Source of the DNA: Bacillota bacterium
GTDB taxonomy: Bacteria > Bacillota > Clostridia > Peptostreptococcales > Anaerovoracaceae
Reading direction: 5' to 3'
Assembly (NCBI GenBank): GCA_016281165.1
Contig: JAEEIC010000068.1
Coordinates: forward strand, 1 to 14,108
DNA: 14,108 bases
In this document: positions 1 through 6,706 of the stretch, one piece after another
Layout of the letters: the number at the start of each line of letters is the position of its first letter
How positions within the stretch are numbered: position 1 is the stretch's first letter
Position numbers and translations under genes: made by a program
The notes under the pieces: model-generated
Seen by the model: the letters and a program-made list of their open reading frames with translations, nothing else
Told to the model about the DNA's origin: nothing
Database searches by the model: none

Positions 1-380
1 AAAGAAAAGAGAGCATCTCCCTGCTGGTCGCGGCGGTGAAGAAGGCCGCCATCGACGCCGGCACCCGCGATAACATCCCGGAGGACCTGGTCGACAAGGT
101 CCTGCTCAAGGAGCTCAAATCTACCCAGGAGCAGGTCGACACCTGCCCCGAGTCCCGCCAGGACCTGCTCGCCCAGTACAAGGCCCATCTCGAGATCGTT
201 AAGGAATACGCGCCGAAGCAGATGGGCGCGGACGACATCAAAGCCCTGCTCGAGGAAAAGTACGCCGAGCTCATCGCTACGAAGAACAAGGGCATGATCA
301 TGAAGACGGTCATGGCCGAGCTCAAGGGCAAGGCGGACGGCAAGCTCATCAGCCAGATCGTGGCGGAACTCTGCAGATAA
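1..380 (+). CDS. YqeY/GatB-like domain protein, 5' truncated by the window edge
   Basis: The reading frame is open from the first full codon at position 3 to the TAA at 378-380, giving 125 visible residues. Homologues are usually about 147-150 residues, so some 20-25 N-terminal residues probably lie outside the window. The GTG at 36 is internal to the conserved region and is not the start. The C-terminal part has the family look: an acidic helical stretch, then a segment around EYAPKQMGADDIKALLEE, then KGMIMKTVMAELKGKADGKL and the closing SQIVAELCR. Known of the family: it shares the C-terminal tRNA-binding-like domain of GatB and GatE and is common as a stand-alone gene in Bacillota. Its exact role is not well defined, and it should not be called the amidotransferase subunit itself. 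The operon context upstream cannot be seen. Confidence 0.88.
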   Translation, partial: RKESISLLVAAVKKAAIDAGTRDNIPEDLVDKVLLKELKSTQEQVDTCPESRQDLLAQYKAHLEIVKEYAPKQMGADDIKALLEEKYAELIATKNKGMIMKTVMAELKGKADGKLISQIVAELCR

Positions 381-565
381 AGGTCTGAGCGGGCTCTGCG
401 CTCTTACAGGCGAAAAGCCCTGAAGATCAAGGCGAAAAGCTTGAATCCCCGCGGGAAATGTGAGATTCTTTAACCAGGAACGATGTATCTGAGGACACTG
501 AGGCGTCCCGGGGGATGAAGACGAAAGAGACCTCCTTTCGGGAAGAGCCGGAAGGAGGTTTTTGC
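381..565 (+). promoter_or_regulatory. Structured leader upstream of the surface-protein gene
   Basis: No gene fits here. Three structural signals are visible. (1) An 11-base direct repeat AGGCGAAAAGC occurs at 408-418 and 430-440, with starts 22 bases apart; each copy can form a small GAAAA-loop hairpin. (2) A stem of 10 base pairs with one bulged G joins 445-455 to 507-516 and encloses about 50 bases. Inside it, 460-466 can pair with 487-490 and 496-498. (3) A 12-bp hairpin follows at 530-559 (separate entry). An aptamer-like domain followed by an expression-platform hairpin is the usual layout of an attenuator or riboswitch. I could not match it to any riboswitch class I know. That it is regulatory RNA is inference. 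No convincing sigma-70 promoter was found in this stretch. Confidence 0.45.
530..565 (+). promoter_or_regulatory. Hairpin that contains the ribosome binding site, with a T-run after it
   Basis: Bases 530-541 pair with 548-559 over 12 consecutive positions, with one T-G wobble at 538/551 and a six-base loop GAAGAG. The 3' arm is the Shine-Dalgarno sequence AAGGAGGT of the gene starting at 566, and the 5' arm ACCTCCTT is its exact complement. TTTTTGC follows directly, so the same hairpin also looks like an intrinsic terminator. Either way it should lower expression of the surface protein unless the leader is refolded. The pairing is seen directly; the regulatory role is inferred. Confidence 0.7.
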
Positions 566-3082
566 ATGAAGAACAGAACAAAGTTATTGCTTTCGTTGGT
601 CCTGACCCTCGTTTTGATACTGGGCCTTCCCCTGACGGCTCACGCCGAGGACCAGTCCGGCAAGTGCGGAGACGATCTCAACTGGACCCTGCATAGCGAT
701 ACCGGTGTACTGCACATCACCGGCAGCGGTGAGATGACCAGCGCGCCCTGGCCCAAAAGCTCCCTGAAGCAGGTCAGCCTGCCCGAGGGCCTCACCAGCA
801 TATACAGCGGAGCTTTCTATGAGAGCCGGGATCTGACTTATGTATACATCCCCAAGACCGTCACGAAGATAGGCGCCAGAGCCTTCAGCGGTTGCTGGGG
901 CCTCGAAGAGGCCGATCTGAAAGACGCCAGGATCGAGATCATAGAGGACGGCGCCTTCGCCGACTGCCGCAAGATCGCGGAGATAACTATACCCGATACC
1001 GTCAAGAGCATAGGCGAACTGGCATTCAACAACTGCTGGGAGATCAAGAGCCTCGTGATCCCCGACAGCGTGGAGAGCCTGGGGCAGGAGGCCTTCGCTT
1101 CCTGCAAGGGCCTGGAGGAGCTGACCGTAGGCAGCGGCCTCAAGACTCTCACGTCTCACGCCTTCCGCCTCTGCTCTTCCCTTAAAAACGTGACCATCAA
1201 GAGCGGCGTGACCGAGATCGGCGACGAGGTCTTCTTCCAGTGCAGCGATCTTAAGAACATCACCATCCCGGCCAGCGTCAAAAAAGTGGGAGAAAACGTC
1301 TTTCATGAATGCCTGGGGTTCAATATCGACGTCGAAGACCTCTCGTCCTGGTTCGATCTGGAGATAAAAGGCGGCGGCTTGTCCAGCTACTCCCTGAGCG
1401 TGAACGGGGAGCCCCTCAAGGTGCTCACCCTGCCGGAGGGCAGCGAAAGCGTCGAGAACATCGCCTTCGCCAACTGCGGGGGCCTTGAAAAGGTGATCAT
1501 CCCCGACGGCGTGACCAGCATAGGCAGCTCTGCCTTCTCGAACTGCGGCGAGCTTAAGGAAGTGGTCATCCCGTCCAGCGTCAAGACCATAGGCAAAGAC
1601 GCGTTCTACGGCTGCGCCAGCCTTGCTGAGCTCGATCTTCCGGAGGGAGTCGAGAGCATAGGAGAGTCCGCCTTCGAAGACTGCGAGGATCTCGCTTCCG
1701 TGAGCTTCCCGGCCAGCCTTAAGAGCGTGGGGAGCAGGGCCTTCTTTAATGATCCCAGTCTCATGGAAGTGACGCTGCCGGAGGGTCTCACCGAAATAGG
1801 CAGCCACGCCTTCGGCTTTATGCCCGGCTATGATCCCAAGACCTTCGCAGAGATCGAAGAAGCCTTGGAGGGCTTCCGCGTCACAGGCGTGACCGGCTCC
1901 CAGGCCGATCTTTACGCGCTGAAGAACGGGCTCGCGTTCTTCGATCCCGCCGCCGCGGCCGACAGGACAGAGCTGGAAGAGGCAGTCTCCGCCGCTGAAG
2001 CCCTCAAGGAAGAGGACTATAGCGAAGAGAGCTTCGCCAGGCTGAAGGAAGCCCTCGACGCGGCCAAAGCCCTGCCCGAGGACGCGGATCAGGAGGCTGT
2101 CGACGCCGCGGCAAAGGCCGTAAGCGACGCGGCCGTGGCTCTGGAGAAGCTCCCCGAGACGCCCGAGGCCGATAAAAAGGAGCTCGACAAGGCGGTCGAA
2201 GAGGCCGAGGCCCTCAAGGAAGAGGACTATACCGAAGAGAGCTTCGCCAGGCTGAAGGAAGCCCTCGACGCAGCCAAAGCCCTTCCTGAGGACGCGGATC
2301 AGGAGGCCGTCGCCGCCGCCGCCAGGGCGATCGATGAGGCCGTGAAGGCTCTGGAAGCGGACAGCCCCGCCGCGCAGAATAAAAAAGACCTCGCTAAGGC
2401 CATAGAAGATGCCGAAAAGCTTGAGAAAGACAAGTATACCGAGGATACCACCGCGGTCCTCGACCTCGTCCTGAGCGGAGCGAAGACCGCTCTCTCCTCC
2501 GACGATCCCGCCGAGATCGATAAGGCCCTGCAGGCCCTCACCAAATTCCTGGACGGCCTTGAGGAGAAGTCGCCCATACCCTTCACCGACGTGGCCAAAG
2601 AAGATTACTTCTACGACGCCGTGGTCTGGGCCTTCACCGCCGAGCCGCAGATCACCGACGGCACCTCGCCGACCACCTTCAGTCCGGGGAGCACCTGCAC
2701 CAGGGCCCAGGTGGTGACCTTCCTCTGGAGATCGCAGGGCTGCCCGGAGCCCGAGACCAAGGTCAATCCCTTCGCCGACGTGGCCGAGAGCGACTGGTTC
2801 TACAAGCCCGTACTCTGGGCGGTGGAAAAGGGCATCACCGACGGGACCGGCCCGACCACCTTCAGCCCCAAGAGCACCTGCAGGAACTCCCATATCCTGA
2901 CCTTCATCTACAGGGCCGTGGGCGAACCGGAGAAGACAGGCCAGGGCAGCTGGTGGACCGACGCCTTCAACTGGGCCAACTTCGGCGGCCTCCTCAAGGG
3001 CTCCTACACCGGGACCTACGACGTGAACGCCGATTGCCCGCGGGCCAACGTGGTCTACTATCTCCACCGGATGAACAAATAA
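566..3082 (+). CDS. Secreted BspA-type LRR surface protein with FIVAR-like repeats and SLH domains
   Basis: The 838-residue protein has these parts in order. Residues 1-27 are a signal peptide (Lys/Arg start, long Leu/Val core, cleavage expected after AHA). Residues about 65-420 hold BspA/LRR_5 repeats with the recurring pattern 'IP..V..IG..AF..C..L'. Residues about 463-667 hold three helical, Ala/Glu/Lys-rich FIVAR-like repeats. Residues about 670-838 hold three SLH-like modules. The start at 566 is chosen because GAAGGAGG lies just upstream and the signal peptide follows at once; an in-frame ATG at 515 would add 17 residues across the hairpin and has no ribosome binding site. Known of the families: BspA repeats often mediate binding to host or bacterial surfaces, and SLH domains anchor proteins to cell-wall polymers. 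Ligand and host are unknown. A structured leader precedes the gene and a terminator follows. Confidence 0.93.
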   Translation: MKNRTKLLLSLVLTLVLILGLPLTAHAEDQSGKCGDDLNWTLHSDTGVLHITGSGEMTSAPWPKSSLKQVSLPEGLTSIYSGAFYESRDLTYVYIPKTVTKIGARAFSGCWGLEEADLKDARIEIIEDGAFADCRKIAEITIPDTVKSIGELAFNNCWEIKSLVIPDSVESLGQEAFASCKGLEELTVGSGLKTLTSHAFRLCSSLKNVTIKSGVTEIGDEVFFQCSDLKNITIPASVKKVGENVFHECLGFNIDVEDLSSWFDLEIKGGGLSSYSLSVNGEPLKVLTLPEGSESVENIAFANCGGLEKVIIPDGVTSIGSSAFSNCGELKEVVIPSSVKTIGKDAFYGCASLAELDLPEGVESIGESAFEDCEDLASVSFPASLKSVGSRAFFNDPSLMEVTLPEGLTEIGSHAFGFMPGYDPKTFAEIEEALEGFRVTGVTGSQADLYALKNGLAFFDPAAAADRTELEEAVSAAEALKEEDYSEESFARLKEALDAAKALPEDADQEAVDAAAKAVSDAAVALEKLPETPEADKKELDKAVEEAEALKEEDYTEESFARLKEALDAAKALPEDADQEAVAAAARAIDEAVKALEADSPAAQNKKDLAKAIEDAEKLEKDKYTEDTTAVLDLVLSGAKTALSSDDPAEIDKALQALTKFLDGLEEKSPIPFTDVAKEDYFYDAVVWAFTAEPQITDGTSPTTFSPGSTCTRAQVVTFLWRSQGCPEPETKVNPFADVAESDWFYKPVLWAVEKGITDGTGPTTFSPKSTCRNSHILTFIYRAVGEPEKTGQGSWWTDAFNWANFGGLLKGSYTGTYDVNADCPRANVVYYLHRMNK
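2000..2308 (+). repeat. Two near-identical 99-base stretches within the FIVAR-like repeats
   Basis: Bases 2000-2098 and 2210-2308 are offset by exactly 210 bases (70 codons) and match at all but a handful of positions, so the encoded residues 479-511 and 549-581 are almost the same. Synonymous sites agree as well, which points to recent duplication or gene conversion rather than protein-level selection alone. The third FIVAR-like unit (residues about 602-667) is clearly more diverged. Confidence 0.8.
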
Positions 3083-3107
3083 AAAAGGATCCGCATAAAG
3101 CGGAAAA

Positions 3108-3140
3108 AGAGCCGGCCGGGGCCATGCCTCAGCCGGCTCT
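3108..3140. terminator. Bidirectional intrinsic terminator between convergent genes
   Basis: AGAGCCGGC at 3108-3116 pairs perfectly with GCCGGCTCT at 3132-3140 around a 15-base loop. On the minus strand the stem is followed by a run of five T's (the A-run at 3104-3108 of the plus strand), so termination should be good for the minus-strand cREC gene. On the plus strand only GACGTTTT follows, a weaker tail for the surface-protein transcript. Confidence 0.75.
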
Positions 3141-3173
3141 GACGTTTTATGAGCGGTCCGCGCCGCGGCCTTT

Positions 3174-3464
3174 TCAGAAAGGCCAGTTCCAGTCCAGGAA
3201 GCGCTGCATCTCTATCACGCCGTAAGGATGGGTCGAGTGTATCTCCACCGGATAGAAGCTCTCCCGCTCCGCCAGCCATTCGAGCAGGGCGAGGCCATTC
3301 CCGCCCTGTGACTGAAAGCGGCCCAGATCGTAGTCCAGATCGATCACTTCGATCCCTTCCCCGCGCCCTTCGCAGTCTGTTATAAGTTCTTTCGCTTCGT
3401 CCACGCTCCTAGCGCCGGTGTAGCCAAAGGGCGTGTCCCTCAGATCATCGAGCCAGAGCTTCAT
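3174..3464 (-). CDS. Small cREC-like (cyclic-phosphate-processing receiver) domain protein
   Basis: The protein is 96 residues and is a single domain. It starts MKLWLDDLRDTP, has an acidic motif DLDYDLG at residues 42-48, a GNGLALLEWL helix around 56-64, and IHSTHP at 75-80 near the end. This order (N-terminal LDD.RD, middle LDhDLG, C-terminal HS.NP) is what I recall for the cREC family, a receiver-fold family predicted to act on cyclic-phosphate compounds and found in nucleotide-signalling and conflict contexts. Here the usual His in the middle motif is Tyr45, while His76 is kept. The start at 3464 is chosen because GGAGG and GGAG sequences lie just upstream and the family start matches; an in-frame extension to 3539 would run through the leader hairpin. 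The function is inferred from resemblance only. Confidence 0.7.
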   Translation of the reverse strand: MKLWLDDLRDTPFGYTGARSVDEAKELITDCEGRGEGIEVIDLDYDLGRFQSQGGNGLALLEWLAERESFYPVEIHSTHPYGVIEMQRFLDWNWPF

Positions 3465-3487
3465 TAAGGAGATCCTCCTGTCAGCGG

Positions 3488-3507
3488 AAAAGGCGGCTTT
3501 TGCCGCC
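3488..3507 (-). terminator. Terminator-like hairpin in the leader of the cREC-like gene
   Basis: Read on the minus strand, GGCGGC-AAAA-GCCGCC is a perfect 6-bp stem followed by TTTT. It lies between the probable promoter region (about 3552-3590) and the ribosome binding site of the cREC-like gene. It could be an attenuator for that gene or a late terminator for the hydrolase transcript coming from upstream. The sequence alone does not decide. Confidence 0.5.
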
Positions 3508-3551
3508 GGTCTTCTGCCGCACCGTGCAGAGGTCCGCAAAGCGCAAAGTAG

Positions 3552-3571
3552 ATGTTATATAACATATGTTA
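3552..3571 (-). promoter_or_regulatory. Overlapping palindromes over a probable promoter of the cREC-like gene
   Basis: ATGTTATATAACAT (3552-3565) is a perfect 14-base palindrome. It overlaps a second perfect 12-base palindrome TAACATATGTTA (3560-3571), so GTTA half-sites occur three times in alternating orientation. On the minus strand the region offers a -10-like TATATA with TTGATC about 18 bases upstream of it. The site is 88 bases upstream of the cREC-like start. An AT-rich island in GC-rich DNA overlapping a -10 suggests a repressor operator, but no regulator gene is in the window. The core GTTATATAAC recurs at 12570-12579. Confidence 0.5.
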
Positions 3572-3602
3572 CAGCCATAGATCAAAGGCAGAGCGGCCCT
3601 TT

Positions 3603-4571
3603 TCATACTCTGCTCAGGCACATATCGCGGAAATCCTTTACCTCCCTCGCGTAGCCCTCGGGATCGGTCAGATAGGCCATGCCGTGAGCGGCCCCGGGCA
3701 CGAGGAACAGCCTCTTTTCGGAGGCGCAGGCGTCGTAGTTCTCCATCGTCATCGCGCAGGGCACGAAACCGTCGTCCTCCCCGTGGATGAAGAGCACCGG
3801 GATGCCGGTCTTCCTGACCGCGTCTTTGGGCGAGGCCGCCGTGAGATCGAAGCCGCCGAAGAGCCTGGCGCCGAGCTTTACGAGGGGCATCATCAGCCCG
3901 CCCGGATAGCCTCTCTCCTCCGAGACCTTCTCGATGATAGCGGCGGGGGAAGAATAGCCGCAGTCGGCGATGATCCCGCGAACGCCTTCGGGAAGCTCGA
4001 GCTCCGAGGCCATGAGGACGGTCGCGGCGCCCATGGATATGCCCGAGAGGATGAGCGGCCTGTCCGCGCCGAATCTTGCGGCCGCCAATTCGGCCCAGGT
4101 CTTCACGTCGAAGCGCTCGAGGATCCCGAAGGAAAGGCCGCGCCCGCCGCTCTTTCCGTGGGCCCGCTGGTCGACCAGAAGAGCGTTCATGCCCTGCCCT
4201 AAGGCCAGCTGCAGGCCGCCGCAGAAATCGGTCACGGCGTTCTCGCGGTAGCCGTGGAACATTATCTGCAGGGGAGCCTCGGGATCGGTGATATAGAGCC
4301 TGCCGTAAAGCGTATAGCCGTCGAAGCTCTCCGCCGTGACTTCCTCAAAGGGGATGGCCAGGGCAGAATCGATGAGCTCCTTTATCCTGTCCCCGTACTC
4401 GGAGAAGCGGGGCGTTTTCGGCCAGCAGTAGGGATCTAAGGTCCTCTTCCTGTCGACCCAGAAAACTCTGAGCCAGGCGCCGAAGGCCGCGCTCACGCTC
4501 AGGGCTCCCGCGCCCGCGGCGGCGCTCACGCCCGCCCTCAGAAGTTTATCTTTCAGTGTGAGTTCTTTCAT
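3603..4571 (-). CDS. Membrane-anchored alpha/beta hydrolase (serine esterase-like)
   Basis: The 322-residue protein has a short basic start, a hydrophobic Ala/Gly/Ser-rich segment at residues about 12-37 that should act as a membrane anchor or uncleaved signal, and then an alpha/beta hydrolase domain. The visible catalytic set is: oxyanion-hole motif FHGYRE at 105-110, nucleophile elbow G177-I-S179-M-G181, acid at Asp266 or Asp267 in GEDDGFVP, and His296 in GAAHGM. The start at 4571 is supported by GGAGGT about six bases upstream; a longer frame to 4670 runs through the promoter. The substrate cannot be named; the family includes esterases, lipases and peptidase-like enzymes. A perfect extended -10 lies just upstream, and the cREC-like gene follows on the same strand after 138 bases. 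Confidence 0.88.
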   Translation of the reverse strand: MKELTLKDKLLRAGVSAAAGAGALSVSAAFGAWLRVFWVDRKRTLDPYCWPKTPRFSEYGDRIKELIDSALAIPFEEVTAESFDGYTLYGRLYITDPEAPLQIMFHGYRENAVTDFCGGLQLALGQGMNALLVDQRAHGKSGGRGLSFGILERFDVKTWAELAAARFGADRPLILSGISMGAATVLMASELELPEGVRGIIADCGYSSPAAIIEKVSEERGYPGGLMMPLVKLGARLFGGFDLTAASPKDAVRKTGIPVLFIHGEDDGFVPCAMTMENYDACASEKRLFLVPGAAHGMAYLTDPEGYAREVKDFRDMCLSRV

Positions 4572-4590
4572 AAGCGTACCTCCATCGTCT

Positions 4591-4599
4591 ATTATATCA
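4591..4599 (-). promoter_or_regulatory. Extended -10 promoter for the alpha/beta hydrolase gene
   Basis: On the minus strand the sequence reads TGATATAAT, a perfect TATAAT with the TG extension one base before it. No good -35 hexamer sits at the right distance, which is typical of extended -10 promoters. Transcription would start near 4584, leaving a short leader of about a dozen bases that holds the GGAGGT ribosome binding site. Confidence 0.65.
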
Positions 4600-4772
4600 T
4601 GAGAAGGGCGCGGACGAGCCGGATGAGGCCCTCCCGGGCCGGTCTTTACGAAAAAAATACGGGCGATCATGTTGCCGCGGAAACGATATTTCGGCCGGCC
4701 GCTCTCAGCGGGCCTTTGGATTTCAGGCTTTTCGCCCCGAGGCCGCTAAAATCAACGAATTCTTTTTTTCAT

Positions 4773-4801
4773 TTGACACCCATGCGGCATTATATTAAAA
4801 T
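4773..4801 (+). promoter_or_regulatory. Sigma-70-type promoter of the opp-pepC operon
   Basis: TTGACA (4773-4778) is a perfect -35, followed by a 17-base spacer and TAAAAT (4796-4801), one mismatch from the consensus -10. An AT-rich stretch follows and transcription should begin near 4808, giving a leader of about 74 bases. The -10 lies within a 10-base palindrome TAAAATTTTA (4796-4805), which could be part of an operator; I see no full match to a known operator such as a CodY box. Confidence 0.8.
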
Positions 4802-4831
4802 TTTATTACATATTGTTGTTTATCGTGGACT

Positions 4832-4855
4832 CTGTCCCGCGATCCTGCGGGACGG
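4832..4855 (+). promoter_or_regulatory. 5' leader hairpin of the opp operon
   Basis: GTCCCGC (4834-4840) pairs perfectly with GCGGGAC (4847-4853) around a six-base loop and can extend by two more pairs. It has no T-run after it, so it is not a terminator. A hairpin near the 5' end of a highly expressed message may stabilise it; that role is inference. Confidence 0.5.
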
Positions 4856-4881
4856 ATCATAGTAAACCAAAGGAGAAAAGT

Positions 4882-6633
4882 ATGAAAAAGTCATTAAGCA
4901 TCATTCTCGCTCTGGTCCTCGTCCTGGGAATGCTCGCAGGATGCGGTCAGAAGCAGGAAGCTGCCCCGGCGACTCCGTCGACTCCGTCGACCCCCGCTGC
5001 GCCGGCGACTCCTTCCACCCCCGCGGCCCCCGCGGCTCCGGCCGAACCGGCAAAGCCCGCTGAGCCCGAAGGCATCGTCGTGAACGGCGAGACCATCGAC
5101 AAGGTCCAGTATCTGAACGTTGTCGGTTCCGACGAGCCGGGCACCCTCGACGAGTTCCACAACTCCGTCGCCGCTACCGGCAACATCCTGTCCAACCTCT
5201 TCACCCCGCTGGTGAGGAACATGGACGGCGTTCTGACCGGAGACGGCTGCGAGAGCTGGGAAGTCAGCGAAGACGGCAAGATCTGGACCTTCCACCTCAG
5301 AGACAACTACTGGCAGGACGGCACCCCCGTCACCGCTCAGGACTACGTCTATTCCGCCCAGATGAAGCTCAAGCCCGAGACCGCTTTCCCCTATGCAGGA
5401 AACTGGTATCTGATCAAGAACGGCGAAGCCATCAATAACGGCCAGATGGACGCTTCCGAGCTGGGCGTCACCGCTCCCGACGACAAGACCGTCGTCATCG
5501 AGACCGAGTACGTCGTCCCGACCCTGCTCAACACCCTGACCTTCTACCCCCAGAAGCAGGATCACTACGAGAAGTACGGCGACAAGTACGGCACCGAGGC
5601 TGACACCATGCTCAGCTGCGGACCCTTCATCATCACCGACTGGACCCACAACTCCTCCATCACCCTCGAGAAGAACGAGAAGTACTGGGACGCCGAGCAC
5701 GTCTACATGGAGAAGGTCACCGTCTACAGCATCGCCGAGCCCACCACCTCCTACAACATGCTCGACAACGGTTCCGTCGACTACCTGGCTGTAGCCGACA
5801 ACGACTACATCGAGAGATTCACCGCCAGAGACGATCTGGAGAACACCAGAGTCCAGCTGGCCCGTACCTTCATGTGGTTCTTCAACATGAAGGACAAGTA
5901 CTTCGCCAACGAGAAGATCAGGAAGGCCATCACCGTCGCCTTCGACAGAGACGCTACCGTCGAAGTCCTTCTGGGCGGAGTTCCCATCAAGGCCAAAGGC
6001 CTCTACACTCACGTAATGTATGAAGGCGACTACAACATCCGTGAGTACGACGGAGACCTGATCCAGGCCATGATCGACAAGTATCCCGATCCCGCCGCTC
6101 TGCTGCAGGAAGGCCTCGACGAGGTCGACGGCACCAAGGCTGCCGACTGGACCTTCAAGGCCGGCTTCGGCTCCACCGGTTCCAAGATGAAGGAACAGGC
6201 TGAGTACTGGCAGGACGTCATGATCAAGAAGCTTGGCATCAAGGGCGTCGAACTGAGCTTTGACGACTACGCCATCGCCATGGACGGCTGGCAGACCGGA
6301 GCGTTCCAGGTAGCGTGCCTGTCCTGGGGCTCCACCGCCGACACCGCCTACATGCTCAACCTCTTCACCACCAAGTCCAACGCCATCCCCGTCCACTTCG
6401 ACAACCCCGAATTCGACGAGCTGGTCAACACCCTGAACAAGACGGTAGACCCGGACGAGCGTATCAAGATCGTCCAGAAGGGCGAAGATATCATCATCAC
6501 CCAGAACTGCCTGGTCTGCCCGATCTCCTATAACTGCAACAACGTATTCGAATACAAGTATGTACGCGGCGTTGACCGTTCACCCTTCGGCAACAGCAGC
6601 TACAAGACCGTCTACACTGTCGGAAGACCGTAA
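4882..6633 (+). CDS. oppA: Oligopeptide ABC transporter substrate-binding lipoprotein OppA
   Basis: The 583-residue precursor begins with a lipoprotein signal peptide ending in the lipobox LAGC, with Cys21 as the lipidated residue. Residues about 27-62 are a Pro/Ala/Thr/Ser linker that holds the binding domain away from the membrane. The rest is a family-5 extracellular solute-binding domain: GTLD at 87-90, then the signature region 124-158 (ESWEVSEDGKIWTFHLRD followed by W.DGTPVTAQDYVYS). It captures peptides outside the cell for OppBCDF. AGGAG at 4871-4875 supports the start at 4882. Codon choice is strongly biased to C-ending codons (Ile is nearly always ATC), stronger than in oppB, consistent with high expression. 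Dipeptide, nickel or other ligands cannot be excluded, but the PepC-like neighbour favours peptides. Confidence 0.95.
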   Translation: MKKSLSIILALVLVLGMLAGCGQKQEAAPATPSTPSTPAAPATPSTPAAPAAPAEPAKPAEPEGIVVNGETIDKVQYLNVVGSDEPGTLDEFHNSVAATGNILSNLFTPLVRNMDGVLTGDGCESWEVSEDGKIWTFHLRDNYWQDGTPVTAQDYVYSAQMKLKPETAFPYAGNWYLIKNGEAINNGQMDASELGVTAPDDKTVVIETEYVVPTLLNTLTFYPQKQDHYEKYGDKYGTEADTMLSCGPFIITDWTHNSSITLEKNEKYWDAEHVYMEKVTVYSIAEPTTSYNMLDNGSVDYLAVADNDYIERFTARDDLENTRVQLARTFMWFFNMKDKYFANEKIRKAITVAFDRDATVEVLLGGVPIKAKGLYTHVMYEGDYNIREYDGDLIQAMIDKYPDPAALLQEGLDEVDGTKAADWTFKAGFGSTGSKMKEQAEYWQDVMIKKLGIKGVELSFDDYAIAMDGWQTGAFQVACLSWGSTADTAYMLNLFTTKSNAIPVHFDNPEFDELVNTLNKTVDPDERIKIVQKGEDIIITQNCLVCPISYNCNNVFEYKYVRGVDRSPFGNSSYKTVYTVGRP

Positions 6634-6652
6634 GCCGATCTGATCTTACCGG

Positions 6653-6683
6653 GACCCGGGGAGCGCTGTTCCCCGGGTCTTTT
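6653..6683 (+). terminator. Intercistronic terminator-like hairpin between oppA and oppB
   Basis: GACCCGGGGA (6653-6662) pairs perfectly over 10 bp with TCCCCGGGTC (6670-6679) around a seven-base loop and is followed by TTTT. It probably lets only part of transcription continue into oppB and protects the 3' end of the oppA message, so that binding protein outnumbers the membrane complex. This arrangement is common in ABC importer operons; its strength here is not known. Confidence 0.75.
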
Positions 6684-6706
6684 AAAAGAGAAAGGAGGTA
6701 TATATA

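Noticed and set aside
515..565. Upstream in-frame ATG as the start of the surface protein
   Set aside because: It has no ribosome binding site, would place charged residues before the signal peptide and would translate through the hairpin; ATG 566 has a strong site and begins the signal peptide.
584..3067. 827-codon open frame antisense to the surface-protein gene
   Set aside because: It is the mirror of a GC-rich, repeat-containing gene; it has no ribosome binding site and its composition (Gly, Val, Leu, Glu in low-complexity runs) matches no protein family, whereas the plus strand has a full domain order.
4791..4796. TATATT as the -10 of the opp promoter
   Set aside because: It is only 12 bases from the TTGACA, too close; TAAAAT at 4796-4801 gives the ideal 17-base spacer.
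4894..6396. 500-codon open frame antisense to oppA
   Set aside because: It results from the C-ending codon bias of oppA; the translation is a Val/Gly/Asp-rich string without domains.
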